Positions 1 through 8,821 of a stretch of 63,171 bases of DNA are shown piece after piece (positions within the stretch are counted from its first letter, which is position 1; every line of letters begins with the position of its first letter). This stretch comes from Liolophura sinensis (taxonomy: Eukaryota > Mollusca > Polyplacophora > Chitonida > Chitonidae). The stretch covers positions 1 to 63,171 of the forward strand of contig NW_027018183.1 of assembly GCF_032854445.1 (NCBI RefSeq), read 5' to 3'. Made by a program: the position numbers and the translations under genes. The notes beneath the pieces were generated by a model. It worked only from the letters and a program-made list of their open reading frames with translations, was not told the origin of the DNA and ran no database searches.

Positions 1-2219
1 AGTTATGTGCCCTTCTGTAGCCCCAGACGACGTCAAATCTTGGGCCAAGCCCATTTAACTCACCCAGCAGTTGTCTTACTTCTAAGTCGAAGACAAACCT
101 CAATGTCTTTATCTACATGTAGAAAAACCACACCATTTGTATATAAAAAAAACACAAGGTACTTGATACAGTCCGCTGTAAAAAGTACAATTGCCCACTG
201 ACCCACATCAATAAGGTGCCAAAAGCGATGCGCAATTGGGCCCAGGCATCCCCAGCTGTTAAAAAATTGCAAATTGCCTGGTTTTCCATGGAGTAAGGAG
301 CCGTTGCTGGGCACGGTGATCTTGACATCATTGATTATTCATTTGGTGGCTACAGCCAAAAGTATTGGTCGGAGAGCAACGCGGTTTGCACCATTCGATT
401 TCTCGTCAAAAAATACGTCGGATTAGCCTCTTACCAGCAGCATTGGAACAGTTTTTTCTACTTTTGGATTTTTGCCTGGTCTTTTTGCTAACTGATTTCG
501 GCTACATTAACTATGTACAGATCGCGACTGGTCATTACTATATTCAACTTTTTCATTATAAGTTATGTGCCCTTCGGTAGCCCAGACGACGTCAAATCTT
601 TGGGCCAAGCCCATTTAACTCACCCAGCAAATGTCTTACTTCTAAGTCGAAGACAAACTCAAAGTCTTTATCTACATGTAGAAAAACCACACCATTTGTA
701 TATAAAAAAAACACAAGGTACTTGATACAGTCCGCTGTAAAAAGGACAATTGAACACTGACCCACATCAATAAGGTGCCAAAAGATGCGCAATTGGGCCA
801 GGGCATCTCCAGCTGTTGAAAAATTGCAAATTTCCTTGGTTTCCATGGAGTAAGAGCCGTTGCTGGGCACGTGATCTTGAACATCAATGATTATTCATTT
901 GTGGCTACAGCCAAAAGTATAGGTGGTCGGAGAGCAACGCGGTTTGCACCATTCGATTTCTCGTCAAAAAATACGTCGGATTAGCCTCTTACCAGCAGCA
1001 TTGGAACAGTTTTTCCACTTTTGGATTTTTGCCTGGTATTTTTTCTAATTGAAATTGGCTACATTAACTATGTACCAATCGCGACTGGTCATTACTATAT
1101 TCAACTTTTCATTATAAGTTATGTGCCCTTCGGTAGCCCAGACGACGTCAAATCTTTGGCCAAAGCCCATTTAACTCACCCAGCAAATGTCTTACTTCTA
1201 AGTCGAAGACAAACTCAATGTCTTTATCTACATGTAGAAAAACCACACCATTTGTATATAAAAAAAAACACAAGGACCTTGATACAGTCCGCTGTAAAAA
1301 GTACAATTGAACACTGACCCACATCAATAAGGTGCCAAAAGATGCGCAATTGGGCCAGGCATCTCCAGCTGTTGAAAATTGCAAATTTCCTTGGTTTCCA
1401 TGGAGTAAGAGCCGTTGCTGGCGCACGTGATCTTGACATCAATGATTATTCATTTGTGGCTACAGCCAAAAGTATTGGTCGGAGAGCAACGCGGTTTGCA
1501 CCATTCGATTTCTCGTCAAAAAATACGTCGGATTAGCCTCTTACCAGCAGCATTGAACAGTTTTTCCACTTTTGGATTTTTGCCTGGTATTTTTTCTAAT
1601 TGAAATCGGCTACATTAACTATGTACAATCGCGACTGGTCATTACTATATTCAACTTTTCATTATAAGTTATGTGCCCTTCGGTAGCCCAGGACGACGTC
1701 AAATCTTTGGGCCAAGCCCATTTAACTCACCCAGCAAATGTCTTACTTCTAAGTCGAAGACAAACTCAATGTCTTTATCTACATGTAGAAAAACCACACC
1801 ATTTGTATATAAAAAAAACACAAGGTACTTGATACAGTCCGCTGTAAAAAGTACAATTGAACACTGACCCACATCAATAAGGTGCCAAAAGATGCGCAAT
1901 TGGGCCAGGCATCTCCAGCTGTTGAAAAATTGCAAATTTCCTTGGTTTCCATGGAGTAAGAGCCGTTGCTGGGCACGTGATCTTGACATCAATGATTATT
2001 CCATTTGTGGCTACAGCCAAAAGTATTGGTCGGAGAGCAACGCGGTTTGCACCATTCGATTTCTCGTCAAAAAATACGTCGGATTAGCCTCTTACCAGCA
2101 GCATTGGAACAGTTTTTCCACTTTTGGATTTTTGCCAGGTCTTTTTTTCTAATTGAAATCGGCTACATTAACTATGTACAATCGCGACTGGTCATTACTA
2201 TATTCAACTTTTCATTATA
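1..2219 (+). repeat. Four indel-rich units at left edge (classes f, g, a, b)
   Basis: Units 1-560, 561-1116, 1117-1666 and 1667-2219 are 560, 556, 550 and 553 bp long. They carry many scattered one- or two-base gains and losses, such as extra C or G in short runs, AATCTTGGG for AATCTTTGGG, and an extra A in the A-run. Class markers are intact: unit 1 is f (GT at 70-71, CTAACTGATTTCGG) and unit 2 is g-like (A103, G185). Unit 3 is a, and unit 4 is b (GCCAGG, seven-T run). The class order f-g-a-b matches 3870-6070. I infer sequencing or polishing errors at a contig end; true edge divergence is the alternative. Confidence 0.75.
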
Positions 2220-5009
2220 AGTTATGTGGCCTTCGGTAGCCCAGACGACGTCAAATCTTTGGGCCAAGCCCATTTAACTCACCCAGCAAATGTCTTACTT
2301 CTAAGTCGAAGACAAACTCAATGTCTTTATCTACATGTAGAAAAACCACACCATTTGTATATAAAAAAAACACAAGGTACTTGATACAGTCCGCTGTAAA
2401 AAGTACAATTGAACACTGACCCACATCAATAAGGTGCCAAAAGATGCGCAATTGGGCCAGGCATCTCCAGCTGTTGAAAAATTGCAAATTTCCTTGGTTT
2501 CCATGGAGTAAGAGCCGTTGCTGGGCACGTGATCTTGACATCAATGATTATTCATTTGTGGCTACAGCCAAAAGTATTGGTCGGAGAGAAACGCGGTTTG
2601 CACCATTCGATTTCTCGTCAAAAAATACGTCGGATTAGCCTCTTACCAGCAGCATTGGAACAGTTTTTCTACTTTTGGATTTTTGCCTGGTCTTTTTGCG
2701 AATTGAAATCGGCTACATTAACTATGTACAATCGCGACTGGTCATTACTATATTCAACTTTTCATTATAAGTTATGTGCCCTTCGGTAGCCCAGACGACG
2801 TCAAATCTTTGGGCCAAGCCCATTTAACTCACCCAGCAAATGTCTTACTTCTAAGTCGAAGACAAACTCAAAGTCTTTATCTACATGTAGAAAAACCACA
2901 CCATTTGTATATAAAAAAAACACAAGGTACTTGATACAGTCCGCTGTAAAAAGTACAATTGAACACTGACCCACATCAATAAGGTGCCAAAAGATGCGCA
3001 ATTGGGCCAGGCATCTCCAGCTGTTGAAAAATTGCAAATTTCCTTGGTTTCCATGGAGTAAGAGCCGTTGCTGGGCACGTGATCTTGACATCAATGATTA
3101 TTCATTTGTGGCTACAGCCAAAAGTATTGGTCGGAGAGCAACGCGGTTTGCACCATTCGATTTCTCGTCAAAAAATACGTCGGATTAGCCTCTTACCAGC
3201 AGCATTGGAACAGTTTTTCCACTTTTGGATTTTTGCCTGGTATTTTTTCTAATTGAAATTGGCTACATTAACTATGTACAATCGCGACTGGTCATTACTA
3301 TATTCAACTTTTCATTATAAGTTATGTGCCCTTCGGTAGCCCAGACGACGTCAAATCTTTGGGCCAAGCCCATTTAACTCACCCAGCAGTTGTCTTACTT
3401 CTAAGTCGAAGACAAACTCAATGTCTTTATCTACATGTAGAAAAACCACACCATTTGTATATAAAAAAAACACAAGGTACTTGATACAGTCCGCTGTAAA
3501 AAGTACAATTGAACACTGACCCACATCAATAAGGTGCCAAAAGATGCGCAATTGGGCCAGGCATCTCCAGCTGTTGAAAAATTGCAAATTTCCTTGGTTT
3601 CCATGGAGTAAGAGCCGTTGCTGGGCACGTGATCTTGACATCATTGATTATTCATTTGTGGCTACAGCCAAAAGTATTGGTCGGAGAGCAACGTGGTTTG
3701 CACCATTCGATTTCTCGTCAAAAAATACGTCGGATTAGCCTCTTACCAGCAGCATTGGAACAGTTTTTCCACTTTTGGATTTTTGCCTGGTATTTTTTCT
3801 AATTGAAATCGGCTACATTAACTATGTACAATCGCGACTGGTCATTACTATATTCAACTTTTCATTATAAGTTATGTGCCCTTCGGTAGCCCAGACGACG
3901 TCAAATCTTTGGGCCAAGCCCATTTAACTCACCCAGCAGTTGTCTTACTTCTAAGTCGAAGACAAACTCAATGTCTTTATCTACATGTAGAAAAACCACA
4001 CCATTTGTATATAAAAAAAACACAAGGTACTTGATACAGTCCGCTGTAAAAAGTACAATTGAACACTGACCCACATCAATAAGGTGCCAAAAGATGCGCA
4101 ATTGGGCCAGGCATCCCCAGCTGTTAAAAAATTGCAAATTTCCTTGGTTTCCATGGAGTAAGAGCCGTTGCTGGGCACGTGATCTTGACATCATTGATTA
4201 TTCATTTGTGGCTACAGCCAAAAGTATTGGTCGGAGAGCAACGCGGTTTGCACCATTCGATTTCTCGTCAAAAAATACGTCGGATTAGCCTCTTACCAGC
4301 AGCATTGGAACAGTTTTTCTACTTTTGGATTTTTGCCTGGTCTTTTTGCTAACTGATTTCGGCTACATTAACTATGTACAATCGCGACTGGTCATTACTA
4401 TATTCAACTTTTCATTATAAGTTATGTGCCCTTCGGTAGCCCAGACGACGTCAAATCTTTGGGCCAAGCCCATTTAACTCACCCAGCAAATGTCTTACTT
4501 CTAAGTCGAAGACAAACTCAAAGTCTTTATCTACATGTAGAAAAACCACACCATTTGTATATAAAAAAAACACAAGGTACTTGATACAGTCCGCTGTAAA
4601 AAGGACAATTGAACACTGACCCACATCAATAAGGTGCCAAAAGATGCGCAATTGGGCCAGGCATCTCCAGCTGTTGAAAAATTGCAAATTTCCTTGGTTT
4701 CCATGGAGTAAGAGCCGTTGCTGGGCACGTGATCTTGACATCAATGATTATTCATTTGTGGCTACAGCCAAAAGTATTGGTCGGAGAGCAACGCGGTTTG
4801 CACCATTCGATTTCTCGTCAAAAAATACGTCGGATTAGCCTCTTACCAGCAGCATTGGAACAGTTTTTCCACTTTTGGATTTTTGCCTGGTATTTTTTCT
4901 AATTGAAATCGGCTACATTAACTATGTACAATCGCGACTGGTCATTACTATATTCAACTTTTCATTATAAGTTATGTGCCCTTCGGTAGCCCAGACGACG
5001 TCAAATCTT

Positions 5010-5022
5010 TGGGCCAAGCCCA
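5010..5022 (+). other. Short inverted repeat TGGGC-N3-GCCCA
   Basis: A perfect 5 bp stem with a 3-base loop at unit positions 41-53. In class q units (for example 32483, 37433, 39633, 51186, 55586, 58336) the C to A change at unit position 46 falls in the loop and leaves the stem whole. The class a copy is cited as the example; the element is present in nearly every unit. Function unknown. Confidence 0.6.
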
Positions 5023-5041
5023 TTTAACTCACCCAGCAAAT

Positions 5042-5063
5042 GTCTTACTTCTAAGTCGAAGAC
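5042..5063 (+). other. Nested inverted repeat GTCTT / AAGAC
   Basis: Outer arms GTCTT and AAGAC (5 bp) enclose inner arms ACTT and AAGT, with a CG bulge on the 3' side. It lies at unit positions 73-94 and recurs in essentially all units. The unit at 46785 has a G to A change in the bulge next to the 3' arm. Could fold as a hairpin if transcribed; no evidence for a function. Confidence 0.5.
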
Positions 5064-5107
5064 AAACTCAATGTCTTTATCTACATGTAGAAAAACCACA
5101 CCATTTG

Positions 5108-5120
5108 TATATAAAAAAAA
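5108..5120 (+). promoter_or_regulatory. TATA-box-like TATATAAA followed by A-run
   Basis: TATATAAA at unit positions 139-146 runs into eight consecutive A bases (nine in five units). It matches the eukaryotic TATA consensus, but in a 40 percent GC repeat such a match can arise by chance. Class k units have a G in the A run, two units (48E-type, starting 47885 and 56686) read TATATG, one (29181) reads TACATA and one (41833) reads GCATATA. The motif is therefore not strictly kept, which weakens a promoter reading. Confidence 0.2.
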
Positions 5121-5126
5121 CACAAG

Positions 5127-5156
5127 GTACTTGATACAGTCCGCTGTAAAAAGTAC
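5127..5156 (+). other. Nested inverted repeat GTACTT / AAGTAC with inner ACAG / CTGT
   Basis: Outer arms GTACTT (5127-5132) and AAGTAC (5151-5156) enclose inner arms ACAG (5136-5139) and CTGT (5144-5147), separated by symmetrical 3-base gaps and a TCCG loop. This is the strongest dyad in the unit, at positions 158-187. It is not universally kept. Units with G at position 185 (classes g, s and others) break one outer pair. Class r units change positions 162, 168 and 173 and lose the inner stem. Confidence 0.6.
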
Positions 5157-5257
5157 AATTGAACACTGACCCACATCAATAAGGTGCCAAAAGATGCGCA
5201 ATTGGGCCAGGCATCTCCAGCTGTTGAAAAATTGCAAATTTCCTTGGTTTCCATGGA

Positions 5258-5399
5258 GTAAGAGCCGTTGCTGGGCACGTGATCTTGACATCAATGATTA
5301 TTCATTTGTGGCTACAGCCAAAAGTATTGGTCGGAGAGCAACGCGGTTTGCACCATTCGATTTCTCGTCAAAAAATACGTCGGATTAGCCTCTTACCAG
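5258..5399 (+). other. Intron-like interval (splice-site resemblance only)
   Basis: GTAAGA at 5258-5263 resembles a 5' splice donor, and CCTCTTACCAG ending at 5399 resembles a pyrimidine-rich 3' acceptor. The interval would be 142 bases. Both ends recur in nearly every unit. There is no supported exon, reading frame or transcript, so this is a sequence resemblance and not a gene call. Confidence 0.1.
5276..5281 (+). promoter_or_regulatory. CACGTG palindrome (E-box / G-box core)
   Basis: CACGTG occurs once per unit at positions 307-312 in GGGCACGTGATC context and is unchanged in every unit I inspected from 1667 onward. The first and third units carry indels around it. It is a known core for bHLH and bZIP factors. 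In this setting it gives about 114 regularly spaced potential sites, but binding is not shown. Confidence 0.3.
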
Positions 5400-5418
5400 C
5401 AGCATTGGAACAGTTTTT

Positions 5419-5462
5419 CCACTTTTGGATTTTTGCCTGGTATTTTTTCTAATTGAAATCGG
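5419..5462 (+). other. Allelic cassette: most variable 44 bp of the unit
   Basis: Unit positions 450-493 exist in at least nine distinct forms, while most of the rest of the unit shows one or two substitutions per copy. Forms are built from CCAC or CTAC at the left, GCCTGG, GCCAGG, GCCTGC, GCCTTG or TTCCACG in the middle, and TATTTTTTC, TATTTTGTC, TGTTTTGTC, CTTTTTGC or CTTTTTTTC at the right. They end in TAATTG, GAATTG, TAACTGATT or TAACTGAATT. This window holds most class-defining information and also the one-T length change that gives 551 bp units. Confidence 0.8.
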
Positions 5463-7170
5463 CTACATTAACTATGTACAATCGCGACTGGTCATTACTA
5501 TATTCAACTTTTCATTATAAGTTATGTGCCCTTCGGTAGCCCAGACGACGTCAAATCTTTGGGCCAAGCCCATTTAACTCACCCAGCAAATGTCTTACTT
5601 CTAAGTCGAAGACAAACTCAATGTCTTTATCTACATGTAGAAAAACCACACCATTTGTATATAAAAAAAACACAAGGTACTTGATACAGTCCGCTGTAAA
5701 AAGTACAATTGAACACTGACCCACATCAATAAGGTGCCAAAAGATGCGCAATTGGGCCAGGCATCTCCAGCTGTTGAAAAATTGCAAATTTCCTTGGTTT
5801 CCATGGAGTAAGAGCCGTTGCTGGGCACGTGATCTTGACATCAATGATTATTCATTTGTGGCTACAGCCAAAAGTATTGGTCGGAGAGCAACGCGGTTTG
5901 CACCATTCGATTTCTCGTCAAAAAATACGTCGGATTAGCCTCTTACCAGCAGCATTGGAACAGTTTTTCCACTTTTGGATTTTTGCCAGGTATTTTTTTC
6001 TAATTGAAATCGGCTACATTAACTATGTACAATCGCGACTGGTCATTACTATATTCAACTTTTCATTATAAGTTATGTGGCCTTCGGTAGCCCAGACGAC
6101 GTCAAATCTTTGGGCCAAGCCCATTTAACTCACCCAGCAAATGTCTTACTTCTAAGTCGAAGACAAACTCAATGTCTTTATCTACATGTAGAAAAACCAC
6201 ACCATTTGTATATAAAAAAAACACAAGGTACTTGATACAGTCCGCTGTAAAAAGTACAATTGAACACTGACCCACATCAATAAGGTGCCAAAAGATGCGC
6301 AATTGGGCCAGGCATCTCCAGCTGTTGAAAAATTGCAAATTTCCTTGGTTTCCATGGAGTAAGAGCCGTTGCTGGGCACGTGATCTTGACATCAATGATT
6401 ATTCATTTGTGGCTACAGCCAAAAGTATTGGTCGGAGAGCAACGCGGTTTGCACCATTCGATTTCTCGTCAAAAAATACGTCGGATTAGCCTCTTACCAG
6501 CAGCATTGGAACAGTTTTTCTACTTTTGGATTTTTGCCTGGTCTTTTTGCGAATTGAAATCGGCTACATTAACTATGTACAATCGCGACTGGTCATTACT
6601 ATATTCAACTTTTCATTATAAGTTATGTGCCCTTCGGTAGCCCAGACGACGTCAAATCTTTGGGCCAAGCCCATTTAACTCACCCAGCAAATGTCTTACT
6701 TCTAAGTCGAAGACAAACTCAAAGTCTTTATCTACATGTAGAAAAACCACACCATTTGTATATAAAAAAAACACAAGGTACTTGATACAGTCCGCTGTAA
6801 AAAGTACAATTGAACACTGACCCACATCAATAAGGTGCCAAAAGATGCGCAATTGGGCCAGGCATCTCCAGCTGTTGAAAAATTGCAAATTTCCTTGGTT
6901 TCCATGGAGTAAGAGCCGTTGCTGGGCACGTGATCTTGACATCAATGATTATTCATTTGTGGCTACAGCCAAAAGTATTGGTCGGAGAGCAACGCGGTTT
7001 GCACCATTCGATTTCTCGTCAAAAAATACGTCGGATTAGCCTCTTACCAGCAGCATTGGAACAGTTTTTCCACTTTTGGATTTTTGCCTGGTATTTTTTC
7101 TAATTGAAATCGGCTACATTAACTATGTACAATCGCGTCTGGTCATTACTATATTCAACTTTTCATTATA

Positions 7171-8821
7171 AGTTATGTGCCCTTCGGTAGCCCAGACGAC
7201 GTCAAATCTTTGGGCCAAGCCCATTTAACTCACCCAGCAAATGTCTTACTTCTAAGTCGAAGACAAACTCAATGTCTTTATCTACATGTAGAAAAACCAC
7301 ACCATTTGTATATAAAAAAAACACAAGGTACTTGATACAGTCCGCTGTAAAAAGTACAATTGAACACTGACCCACATCAATAAGGTGGCAAAAGATGCGC
7401 AATTGGGCCAGGCATCTCCAGCTGTTGAAAAATTGCAAATTTCCTTGGTTTCCATGGAGTAAGAGCCGTTGCTGGGCACGTGATCTTGACATCAATGATT
7501 ATTCATTTGTGGCTACAGCCAAAAGTATTGGTCGGAGAGCAACGCGGTTTGCACCATTCGATTTCTCGTCAAAAAATACGTCGGATTAGCCTCTTACCAG
7601 CAGCATTGGAACAGTTTTTCCACTTTTGGATTTTTGCCAGGTCTTTTTTTCTAATTGAAATCGGCTACATTAACTATGTACAATCGCGACTGGTCATTAC
7701 TATATTCAACTTTTCATTATAAGTTATGTGGCCTTTGGTAGCCCAGACGACGTCAAATCTTTGGGCCAAGCCCATTTAACTCACCCAGCAAATGTCTTAC
7801 TTCTAAGTCGAAGACAAACTCAATGTCTTTATCTACATGTAGAAAAACCACACCATTTGTATATAAAAAAAACACAAGGTACTTGATACAGTCCGCTGTA
7901 AAAAGTACAATTGAACACTGACCCACATCAATAAGGTGCCAAAAGATGCGCAATTGGGCCAGGCATCTCCAGCTGTTGAAAAATTGCAAATTTCCTTGGT
8001 TTCCATGGAGTAAGAGCCGTTGCTGGGCACGTGATCTTGACATCAATGATTATTCATTTGTGGCTACAGCCAAAAGTATTGGTCGGAGAGCAACGCGGTT
8101 TGCACCATTCGATTTCTCGTCAAAAAATACGTCGGATTAGCCTCTTACCAGCAGCATTGGAACAGTTTTTCTACTTTTGGATTTTTGCCTGGTCTTTTTG
8201 CGAATTGAAATCGGCTACATTAACTATGTACAATCGCGACTGGTCATTACTATATTCAACTTTTCATTATAAGTTATGTGCCCTTCGGTAGCCCAGACGA
8301 CGTCAAATCTTTGGGCCAAGCCCATTTAACTCACCCAGCAAATGTCTTACTTCTAAGTCGAAGACAAACTCAAAGTCTTTATCTACATGTAGAAAAACCA
8401 CACCATTTGTATATAAAAAAAACACAAGGTACTTGATACAGTCCGCTGTAAAAAGGACAATTGAACACTGACCCACATCAATAAGGTGCCAAAAGATGCG
8501 CAATTGGGCCAGGCATCTCCAGCTGTTGAAAAATTGCAAATTTCCTTGGTTTCCATGGAGTAAGAGCCGTTGCTGGGCACGTGATCTTGACATCAATGAT
8601 TATTCATTTGTGGCTACAGCCAAAAGTATTGGTCGGAGAGCAACGCGGTTTGCACCATTCGATTTCTCGTCAAAAAATACGTCGGATTAGCCTCTTACCA
8701 GCAGCATTGGAACAGTTTTTCCACTTTTGGATTTTTGCCTGGTATTTTTTCTAATTGAAATTGGCTACATTAACTATGTACAATCGCGACTGGTCATTAC
8801 TATATTCAACTTTTCATTATA
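7171..8821 (+). repeat. Three-unit repeat b-c-d
   Basis: Units b (7171), c (7722) and d (8272) repeat the b-c-d trimer at 5520-7170 with a period of 1651 bp. The unit at 7722 has a private TTTGG for TTCGG near its start. The unit at 8272 has G at position 185, unlike the d unit at 2770. A local duplication of three units is the simplest reading. Confidence 0.75.

Larger units (their letters stand above)
4970..5519 (+). repeat. Representative satellite unit (class a, consensus-like, 550 bp)
   Basis: This copy carries the commonest base at nearly every variable position and serves as the coordinate reference: unit position = coordinate minus 4969. GC is about 40 percent. It has 18 CpG dinucleotides, close to the number expected from base composition. 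It contains one GACGTC (4997-5002), one palindrome CTACATGTAG (5081-5090), one CCATGG (5251-5256) and one CACGTG (5276-5281). Other near-consensus copies start at 10473, 13224, 15974, 16524, 19826, 20376 (5' part), 23129 and 23679 (5' part). No internal shorter repeat is visible, so 550 bp looks like the basic unit and not a multimer. Confidence 0.9.
1..7170 (+). repeat. HOR block A1: 7-unit order e-f-g-a-b-c-d
   Basis: Units in order: f (1), g (561), a (1117), b (1667), c (2220), d (2770), then e (3320), f (3870), g (4420), a (4970), b (5520), c (6071), d-like (6621). The second set f-g-a-b-c-d repeats the first seven units later. This order, with an e unit between copies, is the fullest form of the region A higher-order repeat. 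Period is about 3.85 kb. Only one e unit is complete here, so the block is just under two copies. Confidence 0.8.

Noticed and set aside
2251-2544. Recurring 97-residue minus-strand open frame, hydrophobic in the middle
   Set aside because: It recurs in most units only because the units are nearly identical. One-base indels (A-run, extra C) break it without compensation, substitutions within it are mostly amino-acid changing, and it resembles no family I recognise.
2444-2638. Recurring 64-residue plus-strand open frame, with overlapping 65- to 86-residue frames
   Set aside because: Several overlapping frames on both strands repeat with the 550 bp period. None shows a codon-position pattern, and changes such as GCGCAATT to GATACGC remove its start in some units.
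5042-5320. Hammerhead ribozyme, as found in some roughly 500 bp animal satellites
   Set aside because: The conserved CTGATGA core is absent from the unit on the plus strand, and TCATCAG is absent too, so there is no minus-strand core either.
5309-5362. tRNA-like promoter or tRNA-derived SINE: TGGCTACAGCC, then ATTCGATTTC 46 bases later
   Set aside because: Spacing resembles A and B boxes, but both have key mismatches and no cloverleaf stems form. TGGCTACAGCCA is better read as a small hairpin.
4970-5519. Tandem 5S rRNA, snRNA, spliced-leader or histone gene repeat
   Set aside because: No 5S, U-snRNA or known spliced-leader sequence is recognisable. GGATTTTTGCC only partly resembles an Sm site and is in the most variable window. 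No histone-like peptide is present.
4970-5519. CENP-B box marking a centromeric satellite
   Set aside because: Neither TTCG context in the unit fits the NTTCGNNNNANNCGGGN core. Centromere identity cannot be claimed from sequence.
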